Counted from the first letter of the stretch, positions 5,434 through 12,418 are shown. The stretch is DNA of 12,862 nt from Nitrososphaerales archaeon TH1920 (GCA_014523495.1 JAATVM010000049.1:1-12862); one strand, 5' to 3'. The notes: a model not told the origin generated them from the sequence alone. Program-made: numbers and translations.

Positions 5434-5604
5434 ATGGTAAAACAAAAACAAATTCTTGGCATTTTAGGAATGTGCCTTGCTGTAGGTGGCGGCATAACTT
5501 GGTTTTATCATCAATATCTCAGCTCTGCAATTCTCTGGGCAATAGCGGGTATAATATTATTAAAGTTAAATAAAACAAGAAATCGATCCAATAAAAGGCG
5601 ATAA
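5434..5604 (+). CDS. Two-helix membrane miniprotein
   Basis: I choose the ATG at 5434 (56 residues), which follows GGAGGGG at 5415-5421 by 12 bases. The frame also has a GTG at 5413, but that lies on the Shine-Dalgarno site itself. After MVKQKQ there is a helix (ILGILGMCLAVGGGITWFYH), a short loop HQYLSS, and a second helix (AILWAIAGIILLKL). A strongly basic tail NKTRNRSNKRR should stay in the cytoplasm and sets the hairpin topology with both ends inside. No family is recognised. Such hairpins are common as small accessory subunits or stress proteins, but nothing here points to a specific partner. Confidence 0.5.
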   Translation: MVKQKQILGILGMCLAVGGGITWFYHQYLSSAILWAIAGIILLKLNKTRNRSNKRR

Positions 5605-5819
5605 CTTTAGTGACCTGCATTACCTAACAATTCTTTGGATAGAAATCATCTAGTGGTCATTATTATCATCCACTAGAAATGGAATCAATACATTTACGTG
5701 GTTCTTCTTCTATTTTATTTTTTGAAAAATTTATTCATTGTTTATACAATATATTAGATACTTTCTTTCAAGGAATTTTTATTATTATTTTTTCTAAATA
5801 ATATTATCTAATTTCTTAA
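5605..5819 (+). other. Gap with a hairpin and a doubtful 40-codon ORF
   Basis: The hairpin at 5649-5677 is followed by T-rich DNA (5704-5725) and could end the preceding transcript. An ATG at 5679 directly after it opens 40 codons of Phe/Ile-rich sequence to 5801, which may simply reflect T-rich DNA. AAATAATATT near 5796-5805 is a plausible TATA box for the gene at 5820. Confidence 0.3.
5649..5677 (+). terminator. Hairpin with T-rich tail, terminator candidate
   Basis: TCTAGTGG (5649-5656) pairs perfectly with CCACTAGA (5670-5677) around a 13-base loop. T-rich sequence begins about 25 bases later. It sits 45 bases after the two-helix membrane protein gene. Confidence 0.4.
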
Positions 5820-6122
5820 ATGAAATCAAACTATCATATAGATCAATTAATGCAAATAGAAATAGATGAATGCGTTTATTGGATACTACACACCGTTGTA
5901 TCAACTGATTTATTAAAATATAATCATGTTACGGTTAGGGAAGAAAACCTAGAATTTATTGTTGTTGAAGCAAAGAATTATTGTATTGATTTGACTGGAT
6001 TGACAAAAATAGAAAAAATTACAGGGATGAAATTGCTACAAATGAAGTCATTTAATGGAGTTTCCCATTTGTGGTTTGGTAGGAAAATGAAGCTAGTATA
6101 TCCATCACAATTTAGTGGTTAA
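5820..6122 (+). CDS. Hypothetical protein of 100 residues
   Basis: The product starts MKSNYHIDQLMQIEIDECVY and has no signal peptide or membrane helix. Predicted by eye, it alternates beta strands (VTVREENLEFIVVEAKN, and a C-terminal GVSHLWFGRKMKLVYPSQF) with two helices, suggesting a small alpha/beta fold. Three cysteines (18, 54 and none paired as CxxC) do not suggest a zinc site. I do not recognise a family. The ATG at 5820 has an AT-rich TATA-like box about 22 bases upstream and no Shine-Dalgarno site, so a leaderless mRNA is likely. It converges with the double zinc-ribbon gene, leaving about 114 bases that contain a weak inverted pair ATAGCG/CGCTAT. Composition matches its neighbours. 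Confidence 0.5.
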   Translation: MKSNYHIDQLMQIEIDECVYWILHTVVSTDLLKYNHVTVREENLEFIVVEAKNYCIDLTGLTKIEKITGMKLLQMKSFNGVSHLWFGRKMKLVYPSQFSG

Positions 6123-6236
6123 TACGGATAGTATAGCGGAAACCAATGCATGAATAATTGAATTTAATGAATTCGCTATTAAATATAATAGAACTCAAAA
6201 GTATTGTGTGATCTGATAACTATTCCTTTCGTATTA

Positions 6237-6488
6237 TTACTTTTGGAGTCGAAAATAACATGAATAACATTGTTCTTTCGTATGTATGACTCCCATGTTA
6301 CCGCACGTAACACATTTTTTATCATAATCAATTGTTGAGTCAGACGATTTTATTTTTTGCATACACTTTCCACATACAGGAGCTTCAAGTGCAAAGCTGG
6401 AAAGAAAGCCCTTTCCGCATTGATTACATCTAAGACTATACATCTTTCCTTTTGGTCTCCATTTCTTAAATATGTCCGTAAATCTCAT
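6237..6488 (-). CDS. Small double zinc-ribbon protein
   Basis: The 83-residue protein has four CxxC knuckles: C21/C24 (CNQCG), C39/C42 (CGKC), C59/C62 (CVTCG) and C74/C77 (CYSC). Spacing groups them as two zinc ribbons, 21-42 and 59-77, with a Ser/Asp linker between. The first 20 residues are basic with aromatic residues (FTDIFKKWRPKGKMYSLR). Proteins of this kind in archaea bind DNA, RNA or transcription machinery, or act as metal chaperones; no single function can be named. The ATG at 6488 starts it. It diverges from phaE with 252 bases between, so the two could share regulatory DNA. Confidence 0.68.
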   Translation of the reverse strand: MRFTDIFKKWRPKGKMYSLRCNQCGKGFLSSFALEAPVCGKCMQKIKSSDSTIDYDKKCVTCGNMGVIHTKEQCYSCYFRLQK

Positions 6489-6740
6489 ATTGATTAATTG
6501 TATCGAAAGACTTTATTAACCTACATTAATTCATTTTTGAATTCTAGATAAAGCACTTTTCAATTTAATAATCTGTATAACAGAATGCTTATACCAAGTC
6601 AAAAAATACAAAAAAAATTGATAACTGAACAAAATTGACAAATATCGATCATTTCAATTCAAAAGGTGCATAATATGAAAAAAGAGATTATTTAGCGCAA
6701 TTTTTATTTAAAGTAAATATACTAATAACCAAGATATAAA
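6489..6740. promoter_or_regulatory. Divergent promoter region of phaEC and the zinc-ribbon gene
   Basis: For phaE, TAAATATAC (6714-6722) is centred about 23 bases before the ATG, and TTTTTATTTAAAG (6702-6714) about 34 bases before; either gives a leaderless or very short-leader mRNA. An imperfect inverted repeat, AAATTGACAAAT and ATTTCAATT around ATCGATC (about 6633-6661), could be an operator. The AbrB-domain protein encoded downstream of the cluster is a candidate to bind it. This link is inference; no second copy of the motif was found elsewhere. Confidence 0.35.
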
Positions 6741-7310
6741 ATGGGAAATAAAGCATTGAAAGATGAAAATAATAATTTGAACGATTTCACTAAGTATGAT
6801 ATTTTTGAAAGATGGAAGAATTTACAAAATTTTCCTACTTTAGGTATATTTAATGCCCTGACTAAAGGTTACAACGAATACCTGCATGATATGCTTTCTT
6901 TGAACAAGATCCTAATGGACCTCCAGACATACTCGTCAAATTACTGGTTGCAAATGTCAAAAACCCATTTCCAGGCCATTGGAAACGTTATTTTGAAATC
7001 TAAATCTGATCTAAATTTGAATGAAGCAGATTCTGAAAAATTCAGACTTCTTGTAATCGATGCCTTTGAAGAGGCCTATAGTTCTCTTTTTTCATCCAAA
7101 GAATTTGCAATAGCATACAATGAAGTATATTCAAAGCAACTTGACTTTGTAAATTATATTAACAAGATAGTTGAAAAAAATCTCAATTTATTAAATATAC
7201 CAACAAGGTCAGAGTTGGATGAGGTTCTAAAGGATCTTCAAGAAATGAAAAAAAGTTTAAGAATCTTAAAAAACGAATATGAAAAAACTCGTAAAAAAAT
7301 AAATCATTGA
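6741..7310 (+). CDS. phaE: Class III polyhydroxyalkanoate synthase subunit PhaE
   Basis: This 189-residue protein is the non-catalytic partner of PhaC in class III (PhaC-PhaE) PHA synthases. These polymerise hydroxyacyl-CoA into intracellular polyester granules. The mark of the family is near the C-terminus: NIPTRSELDEVLKDLQEMKK at 152-171, where the Pro-Thr-Arg-Ser-Glu-x-Asp motif leads into a coiled-coil helix. The upstream part is almost all helical, with aromatic residues (WKNLQNFPTLGIFNALTKGY, and YWLQMSKTHFQAI), as in archaeal PhaE. Archaeal PhaE is shorter than the bacterial protein of about 350 residues, and this length fits the archaeal form. The ATG at 6741 has an upstream TATA box and no Shine-Dalgarno site. 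phaC follows directly, so the two are one transcript and one enzyme complex. Confidence 0.88.
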   Translation: MGNKALKDENNNLNDFTKYDIFERWKNLQNFPTLGIFNALTKGYNEYLHDMLSLNKILMDLQTYSSNYWLQMSKTHFQAIGNVILKSKSDLNLNEADSEKFRLLVIDAFEEAYSSLFSSKEFAIAYNEVYSKQLDFVNYINKIVEKNLNLLNIPTRSELDEVLKDLQEMKKSLRILKNEYEKTRKKINH

Positions 7311-7321
7311 TTAGTAATAAA

Positions 7322-8380
7322 ATGGCAAACCACGATAAGAATAGTCGAAATCGCAATCTAATTGATATCCAAAAAATAGCCAAGGCTGTCGAGCTATTCA
7401 CCAGGAATAATCATATCTCTGTTGGTGATACTCCAAATGATATAGTATGTGAAACAAGATTATACAGGCTCTTACATTATCACAGTCTTGTGAAAAGAGT
7501 TTCTCCTGTTCCAATATTAGTTGTATACGCATTAGTAAATAGATCATATGTACTCGATCTGCAACCAAACAAGAGTTGGATCCGCCATCTTTTGACACAA
7601 GGTTTTGATATATACTTACTTGATTGGAAATCTCCAACTAGAATGGACAAGTATGTCTCGTTTGACGACTATGTTAATTGCTATATTGATGATTGTGTTG
7701 AGATTGTTCAAAATAAGAATTCTGTAGACAAAATTACAATTCACGGGTATTGTATGGGATCATCCATGTCTGCAATGTATGCAGCCTTACATCAAGAAAA
7801 AGTTAAAAATTTAGTTACAATTGCACCTGTGATTGATACAAGTAAAGATACAACTGTTATCGCAAACATTTCGCGTCAAATGGATATTGATAAATTATTT
7901 ACTGCAATTGGTAACTTGCCTCCAGAAAAACTTTATGAAGTTTATTCCATATTGAAACCTTTTAAACAGGGTGTTAATAAATATTTTAACCTAGTCGAAA
8001 ATATTGATAACGATTCATTTGTACAGAACTTCTTACGCATTGAAAAATGGTTGTATGATACTCCGCCAATAGCGGGCGAGACGATAAGGCAGTGGATAAA
8101 TGATATCTACAAAAAGAATCTCCTTTATAAGAACCGAATGAAATTAGGGAAAATTGTTGTAGATCTTAAAAAAATTCATGTTCCAGTTCTAAATATTGTT
8201 GCAGAGGAGGACCATCTTGTCTCTCCAGAATGTAGCGTTCCTTTGAATGAAGTAGTATCAAGTGAAGATAAACGATTAATACGATTTCATACTGGACATG
8301 TAGGATTAATCGCAAGTAGTTATTCGCAAAATAATGTTTTACCGAAAGTAGGACAATGGCTTAAGACACGTTCAAATTGA
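7322..8380 (+). CDS. phaC: Class III polyhydroxyalkanoate synthase catalytic subunit PhaC
   Basis: PhaC is an alpha/beta-hydrolase-fold enzyme that transfers hydroxyacyl groups from CoA to the growing polyester on a Cys nucleophile. The lipase-like box is HGYCMGSS, with Cys in place of Ser. The acid is in VAEEDHLVSPE and the His in HTGHVGLI. Counted from ATG 7322 the triad is C144, D297 and H326. An in-frame TTG at 7307, overlapping the phaE stop, would add five residues. From that start the numbering is C149, D302 and H331, the same numbers reported for the Allochromatium vinosum enzyme. I keep the ATG as the more usual start; neither has a clear Shine-Dalgarno site. Other family marks are VYALVNRSYVLDLQPNKSWIRHLL and YLLDWKSP. 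Length is typical for class III. Confidence 0.94.
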   Translation: MANHDKNSRNRNLIDIQKIAKAVELFTRNNHISVGDTPNDIVCETRLYRLLHYHSLVKRVSPVPILVVYALVNRSYVLDLQPNKSWIRHLLTQGFDIYLLDWKSPTRMDKYVSFDDYVNCYIDDCVEIVQNKNSVDKITIHGYCMGSSMSAMYAALHQEKVKNLVTIAPVIDTSKDTTVIANISRQMDIDKLFTAIGNLPPEKLYEVYSILKPFKQGVNKYFNLVENIDNDSFVQNFLRIEKWLYDTPPIAGETIRQWINDIYKKNLLYKNRMKLGKIVVDLKKIHVPVLNIVAEEDHLVSPECSVPLNEVVSSEDKRLIRFHTGHVGLIASSYSQNNVLPKVGQWLKTRSN

Positions 8381-8391
8381 TTTGGAATCTG

Positions 8392-8401
8392 TTTATTTTT
8401 T
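8392..8401 (+). terminator. T-rich terminator candidate after phaC
   Basis: TTTATTTTTT lies 12 bases after the phaC stop, in the 61-base space between convergent transcripts. It is a plausible archaeal oligo-T terminator for phaEC. Confidence 0.4.
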
Positions 8402-8441
8402 ACCACTATTGATGTGACTCAAAAAGTTTACCAGATTTCAG

Positions 8442-8750
8442 TCATTTGTTAGCGTTACTCTTATTTTTTCTCTCAATTGGGATTACAATTACTTGAACTA
8501 GATCTCCATCATCAATTTTTAACGCTTGTCTTTCAGCTTCTGGTATTGATATTCTGCCGCCACTTTGAATTGTAGTCTTGAACATCGCATGATAAAAAGT
8601 AAGACCTTGCAACATTGAGAAGAAATTTTGCATTGCATCTAATTGAAGACTAGAAAACTTTTTAAAAAAATCTTGCTGCGCTTCAGTAGTGCTATCTATT
8701 GCCTTCTTATATGATTCCGTATCCTCTTTAAATTCCGGCTTATCATCCAT
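8442..8750 (-). CDS. Phasin-like helix plus AbrB/SpoVT domain, PHA-associated regulator
   Basis: The protein has 102 residues. The C-terminal part, about 58-93 (KTTIQSGGRISIPEAERQAL, then KIDDGDLVQVIVIPI), is a swapped-hairpin AbrB/MazE/SpoVT DNA-binding domain: the 'Gly-Arg-Ile-x-Ile-Pro-x-x-x-Arg' strand and turn and the 'Gly-Asp-Leu-Val' strand are plain. Residues 10-57 form a long amphipathic helix region rich in Gln, Phe, Met and Lys (AQQDFFKKFSSLQLDAMQNF and on), like the granule-coating helix of phasins. In haloarchaea the PHA cluster has a phasin (PhaP) and an AbrB-like regulator (PhaR) next to phaEC. Here both features appear in one short protein. It follows the alpha/beta hydrolase by 21 bases on the same strand and faces phaEC. 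A role in sensing granules and controlling pha genes is inference. Confidence 0.75.
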   Translation of the reverse strand: MDDKPEFKEDTESYKKAIDSTTEAQQDFFKKFSSLQLDAMQNFFSMLQGLTFYHAMFKTTIQSGGRISIPEAERQALKIDDGDLVQVIVIPIERKNKSNANK

Positions 8751-8771
8751 ACACTAATTTTGAAAATACGT

Positions 8772-9596
8772 TTATTTAATACTATTGAATCCTATCAGAA
8801 AATCAATTGCTTTTTTGGAAAACACCGCTGGTTTTTCAGTAAACGGTGTATGACCACATTGTGGAATTACCTCCAGGTTAGAGTTGGGAATATTCCTATA
8901 ATCCTCAGCATATTTCACTGGAATCATATCGTCTTGTTCACCCCACATAATCATCGTTGGTGAAGGTATCTTGCTTAATCGCGAAGACAAATCTGTAGTA
9001 TTTCTTATTGCAAGCATAGTAGACATAAATGCGTATTTTGCATTTGGAAGTTTCATTCGATTGATAAACTCTTCTATAGTTCGTTCTTTAACAGTTCTAG
9101 GATCAAATGCCATATTGATGAACGCTCTCCATACGTTATCGTGTGTCGGATACAATGATGCCAAAATATATTCTTCTAGTGTTTTAGTAGAAGTTTTCAT
9201 AGTCCCGGCGGGAGAAACTAGAATTAATTTATTTACCATATGACTATACTTAATTGCAAATTCTGCTGCAATTAATCCTCCTAATGAAGAACCTGCTATG
9301 CTTGTTTTTTTCATTCCTAAACAGTTTAGGAACTCAACTAGGAATTTTACAAAAAATGGCACATTATATTCTACAGTTGGTTTATCACTATAACCAAATC
9401 CGATTATATCGGGGACTATCAACCTAAAATGTTCGTAAAAAAATGGGATCACTTTTGACCATCTTTCAGCAGAAGCGCCTATTCCATGCAGTAACACTAA
9501 TGACTCGCTTTTCTTTGAACTGAAACTATTATAGTCAAGATAACGAATCTTGTTTCCATGAACATGTATATTTTTCACTGGAGTTTGTATGGACAA
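8772..9596 (-). CDS. Alpha/beta hydrolase, possible PHA depolymerase or thioesterase
   Basis: The 274-residue enzyme has a complete alpha/beta-hydrolase pattern: oxyanion-hole segment LLHGIGASAERW (H37-G38), the DIIGFGYSDKP stretch (63-73), nucleophile elbow AGSSLGG (S104), acid in WGEQDDMIP (D222) and base in CGHTPFTEKP (H249). A cap region lies between about 130 and 200. There is no signal peptide, so it acts inside the cell. The family covers esterases, C-C hydrolases and intracellular PHA depolymerases, and sequence alone does not separate them. Its place beside phaEC and the phasin/AbrB gene makes polyester turnover the leading idea. The frame has no usable ATG: TTG at 9596 is the first start, with GTG at codon 7 (9578) as an alternative. 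TATAAAAAG on the minus strand near 9660 is the likely promoter. Confidence 0.85.
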   Translation of the reverse strand: MSIQTPVKNIHVHGNKIRYLDYNSFSSKKSESLVLLHGIGASAERWSKVIPFFYEHFRLIVPDIIGFGYSDKPTVEYNVPFFVKFLVEFLNCLGMKKTSIAGSSLGGLIAAEFAIKYSHMVNKLILVSPAGTMKTSTKTLEEYILASLYPTHDNVWRAFINMAFDPRTVKERTIEEFINRMKLPNAKYAFMSTMLAIRNTTDLSSRLSKIPSPTMIMWGEQDDMIPVKYAEDYRNIPNSNLEVIPQCGHTPFTEKPAVFSKKAIDFLIGFNSIK

Positions 9597-9655
9597 TAAT
9601 CTGCAGTCTGATAGATGTTTCTAGGTCCACTTTATTACTTTTATCATGAATTGTG

Positions 9656-9664
9656 CTTTTTATA
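9656..9664 (-). promoter_or_regulatory. TATA box of the hydrolase-AbrB operon
   Basis: The minus strand reads TATAAAAAG here, a near-consensus archaeal TATA box. Transcription would begin about 26 bases on, near 9634, leaving a leader of roughly 38 bases before the TTG at 9596. Confidence 0.5.
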
Positions 9665-9765
9665 GCAACTCAGCCAATGCAAATTATTATTAAATCTACA
9701 ATTTTTTAATGTAAAAGCCTGTTTGATTGAATCTCAAATTTCTTTTGAATCGCCAAAACAATAGA

Positions 9766-10554
9766 TCAACTCACTATTGTTATTTTTGATACTTCATAAA
9801 AATCAAGCAATAGCCTAATAGCAATACCAATAAAAGTGATTCCAAGAATTAGCCTTAATTTTTGTTCACTCAACTTTGGTGATAATCTTGATCCTATCTG
9901 TGCGCCTACAAACGCACCTATTGACAGCAATATTGCAGGAATGTATTGGGGATTTCCTAATATTATATGAGTTGTCAATCCTACTAGAGATGTAATCATC
10001 AATATGAACTGCGAGGTGGGTGCAGCCAAATACATCGTTAATCCGATAATCATTATCATCAAGGGAACAAATATGACTCCTCCCCCTATTCCAAATAAAC
10101 TTGAGATAATTCCCGCAACAAATGTGCTGGAAAAAAAAAGAATCTTGACCCATATTGATTCAAATGACAAGGAATTTCCATTAATCATTGATTTTTTGTA
10201 AATAAGATAAACTCCCGTTGCAACCAGTATTATTGCAAGTAGTGCTTTGAAATATGCTGGGTCGATATTAGTTGAAAAATACGAACCTATTATTGCACCC
10301 GGAACTGATAGTAATGCCATCTTAATTCCAAGCATGTACTGAATCTTGTTTGATTTAGCATACGCTAGAGTTGAAGAGATACTAGTTGAAGAAACTGCAA
10401 AGAGACTTGTACTTGCTACTTGTGGCGGTGAAAGACCAATGAAAGTTAGAACAGGAGATATTATGATTCCTCCTCCCACGCCTATCATAGACCCCAAGAT
10501 GCCCGCAATAAGACCGATTAGTACAAAAAAAGGAAAAAGGAAAAACCCATCCAA
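9766..10554 (-). CDS. TauE/SafE (TSUP) family membrane permease
   Basis: This 262-residue integral membrane protein has about eight hydrophobic helices in two homologous halves. Each half carries the family Gly motif: GVGGGIIISP at 25-34 and GIGGGVIFVP at 155-164. The end has GAFVGAQIGSRLSPKL (213-228), also characteristic. Members export or import sulphite, sulphonates, sulphoacetate or other small organic anions by ion-coupled transport. The substrate here is not decided by sequence or context; no sulphur or taurine gene is adjacent. Length is normal. The only reasonable start is TTG at 10554, because the helix begins at residue 4 and the next Met is at 23; an ATG 4 bases further in is out of frame. 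It diverges from the C2H2 gene at 10694 and has its own promoter. Confidence 0.9.
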   Translation of the reverse strand: MDGFFLFPFFVLIGLIAGILGSMIGVGGGIIISPVLTFIGLSPPQVASTSLFAVSSTSISSTLAYAKSNKIQYMLGIKMALLSVPGAIIGSYFSTNIDPAYFKALLAIILVATGVYLIYKKSMINGNSLSFESIWVKILFFSSTFVAGIISSLFGIGGGVIFVPLMIMIIGLTMYLAAPTSQFILMITSLVGLTTHIILGNPQYIPAILLSIGAFVGAQIGSRLSPKLSEQKLRLILGITFIGIAIRLLLDFYEVSKITIVS

Positions 10555-10693
10555 GCTTAATACCTATTACTTGTTATACGATTGTTGTAAGTTAATAAAT
10601 TGTTTGTAAAGTTCCATTTGTAAAATTAATGTCAATTTGTAGAGCACCATTTATATCATGAATTAAATTTGGTTTATTTTAACTGAGTCGTGG

Positions 10694-10870
10694 ATGGAAG
10701 AATATTATTGCAATATTTGTCAGAAATCACTAGAAGCATTATCATTCGAAGACCATATTAAAGAAGTTGACCATATAGCAAGAAAAAAAAAGTTAGAAAA
10801 TGAGTTAGAAAATGAAAAAGACAAACCAAAATTGAAAAGATCTGTTGTGGACCTGTGGAAAAACGATTGA
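10694..10870 (+). CDS. 58-residue C2H2 zinc-finger protein
   Basis: ATG 10694 to TGA 10868-10870. The N-terminus is a single classical finger: C6-x2-C9, then H21-x5-H27 (YYCNICQKSLEALSFEDHIK, then EVDH). Following it are a basic helix (ARKKKLENELENEKDKPKLK) with alternating charges and a short end RSVVDLWKND. Single C2H2 fingers of this size are frequent in thaumarchaea and haloarchaea and are thought to bind DNA or RNA or to mediate protein contacts; the target is unknown. The start is the first ATG in frame. A TATA-like TTTATTTTAA (10673-10682) lies only 12 to 21 bases upstream and TTATAT (10651-10656) about 40, so promoter spacing is not decisive. It lies between the divergent permease and the M50 protease gene. 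Confidence 0.72.
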   Translation: MEEYYCNICQKSLEALSFEDHIKEVDHIARKKKLENELENEKDKPKLKRSVVDLWKND

Positions 10871-11004
10871 TATTGGTAACGCTTTATTATAATTTATAAT
10901 TTGATGTTAATTTATTGTGAGATTTGAGAATCCAGGGCAAAACCATGTAATTTCTATTCATACTTTTTATAGTTAAAGTGTCATGAGTTAATTTAAATAT
11001 CTAA

Positions 11005-11172
11005 ATTATTGTACTTACAGATCTGGAAAAAGAAGAACAAAAAGGTATTCATGCCGATATATTTCATCCATTTCCTCTGATTTTACTCCATACACCATAT
11101 GGTCTAAAATTCTTTGATTATATAGCAAAGACCAGAACGGCAAAAGCATACGCGAGAGCTAATACATATATA
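11005..11172 (+). other. Probable N-terminal extension of the M50 protease without a usual start codon
   Basis: The protease frame is open from after a TAA at 11002-11004 to the ATG at 11173. These 56 codons read like protein: charged first (TDLEKEEQKG), then HADIFHPFPLILLHTPYGLK and FFDYIAKTRTAKAYARANTY, running directly into the first membrane helix. No ATG, GTG or TTG occurs in this frame here. TTTAAATAT (10993-11001) is a TATA-like box centred about 26 bases before CTG 11023, so a leaderless CTG start is possible; ATT codons at 11005 and 11008 are other options. It may instead be an untranslated relic. Confidence 0.5.
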
Positions 11173-12273
11173 ATGCCTGCAATAACCGCGATAGCAATAT
11201 TATTAATTATTAGCGGAATATCAAATATCATTTCGAATGTTTCTGTGAGAGAGAATGCAAAGGAGATAGGACTTCGAGGCAATCTTCTTATCCCCATAAT
11301 AAATCCAATTCTACCTTTAACTTACACTTTAGTGGCTCTCATAATAAGTGTGTTCATCCATGAGGCAGGACATGGGATTGTTGCGCGAGTTTACGGAATA
11401 AAGGTAGAATCAACCGGTATTGCTTTTGTACTCATTATTCCAGTTGGAGCTTTTGTTAATCTTGACAAGGATGGATTAACTAAAGCGTCATTAAAGGAGA
11501 AATGTGCAGTCCTTACGGCAGGTCCCCTAAACAATATGATCTTTGCTGCAGCTTCACTGGTCATGCTATTTGTGGTATTATCCACCTTAACACCGATAGC
11601 TACTCCCGATATCCCAAAAAACGGACTTGAAATAATTAGTGTAACAGATGGATCTTTAGCAGAGAAGATAGGTCTGACACAAGGGTCCAGCATTCTTTCG
11701 ATTGGACAAAATGAAATACGTAGTCAAGACGATTTACTCCAGACATTAAGATCAAGTATTGGTAAACAAACTTCAATTGTATGGCAGGATGCAGAGGGAA
11801 ATAAAATATCGGAGACACTGTCTATTCCTGCCGATACCGACCCAACCAAACCCATTCTTGGTGTCAGAACAGCAATGGTATCGTTAGATCCCAAATTGGC
11901 TCTCGAATTATACAAAAAATATTTTAATTTTGATATAAATCGTCTAGTTCCAATACTTCCACCGCCAACGTTAGCTGAGCAATTTGTACCATTTTCAGAT
12001 TACATGGCACCAAAATATGAATCAAATATTTTTGGTTCATCATTTCCCGTGATTGCAAACACACTATTCTGGCTATGGTTTATCAACTTTAATCTTGGAA
12101 TATTCAATGCCCTTCCTATTGCATTTTTGGACGGAGGTCAATTGTACGGCTCACTTATTGAGAGTAGATCCAAAATTGATAAGAATCGTCTCAAAAATAT
12201 CTCATCAGCTGTTTCTACGATAATGATAATTATTGTAGCATTAGCGATATTTCTGCCATACTTGCCTTTCTAA
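11173..12273 (+). CDS. M50 family site-2-protease-type membrane metalloprotease with PDZ domain
   Basis: Counted from ATG 11173 (366 residues), this is an intramembrane zinc protease. The metal motif HEAGH is at 63-67 inside a hydrophobic helix (IISVFIHEAGHGIVARVYG). The second conserved site NALPIAFLDGG is at 312-322, with D320 as the third zinc ligand. Between them is a PDZ domain, about 150-220 (GLEIISVTDGSLAEKIGLTQ and on). Membrane helices flank these, and the last one ends the protein at 345-364. Such enzymes cut membrane-anchored regulators to release them; the target here is unknown. The coding region very likely begins further upstream, because 56 more in-frame codons look coding but lack an ATG, GTG or TTG (11005-11172). 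The gene follows the C2H2 gene on the same strand with its own TATA-like box. Confidence 0.92.
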   Translation: MPAITAIAILLIISGISNIISNVSVRENAKEIGLRGNLLIPIINPILPLTYTLVALIISVFIHEAGHGIVARVYGIKVESTGIAFVLIIPVGAFVNLDKDGLTKASLKEKCAVLTAGPLNNMIFAAASLVMLFVVLSTLTPIATPDIPKNGLEIISVTDGSLAEKIGLTQGSSILSIGQNEIRSQDDLLQTLRSSIGKQTSIVWQDAEGNKISETLSIPADTDPTKPILGVRTAMVSLDPKLALELYKKYFNFDINRLVPILPPPTLAEQFVPFSDYMAPKYESNIFGSSFPVIANTLFWLWFINFNLGIFNALPIAFLDGGQLYGSLIESRSKIDKNRLKNISSAVSTIMIIIVALAIFLPYLPF

Positions 12274-12304
12274 AATAATAAACAGGAAAATGCAAATATT
12301 TTCC

Positions 12305-12317
12305 AAAATATATATTA
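12305..12317 (+). promoter_or_regulatory. TATA box upstream of aCPSF1
   Basis: AAAATATATATTA is a strong TATA-like element. Its centre (near 12311) is about 28 bases before a GTG at 12339 that opens a 19-codon ORF. If this is the main promoter, the aCPSF1 mRNA has a leader of about 110 bases. A weaker AT-rich box (12408-12418) lies nearer. Confidence 0.4.
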
Positions 12318-12338
12318 ATAGAGAGGTTCAATTCCATT

Positions 12339-12398
12339 GTGGATACAACCGGTATGGACTTTAATGACCTTGCTATATCGAGTTGTGATAGTAATTGA
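12339..12398 (+). other. Possible 19-codon leader ORF before aCPSF1
   Basis: GTG 12339 to TGA 12396-12398 encodes MDTTGMDFNDLAISSCDSN. It lies at the distance expected for a leaderless start from the TATA box at 12305-12317 and ends inside the first hairpin. It may be a regulatory leader peptide or chance. Confidence 0.22.
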
Positions 12399-12418
12399 TT
12401 ATCACTATTAGATAATAG
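12385..12418 (+). promoter_or_regulatory. Two adjacent hairpins before aCPSF1
   Basis: GTGATA (12385-12390) pairs with TATCAC (12400-12405) around a 9-base loop. CTATTA (12405-12410) pairs with TAATAG (12413-12418) around GA, and the two share one base. They lie 34 bases before the aCPSF1 start. They could be an operator as DNA or a fold in the leader RNA. Confidence 0.35.

Noticed and set aside
7183..7637. Two minus-strand ORFs over phaE/phaC
   Set aside because: They are shadows of the strongly supported phaEC genes.
8760..9243. Plus-strand ORFs over the alpha/beta hydrolase
   Set aside because: The minus-strand frame has a complete catalytic triad.
9866..10609. ORFs on both strands within and before the TauE/SafE gene
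   Set aside because: They lie in other frames of a clear eight-helix permease with duplicated Gly motifs.
11391..11915. Three minus-strand ORFs over the M50 protease
   Set aside because: The plus frame carries HEAGH, PDZ and the LDGG motif.
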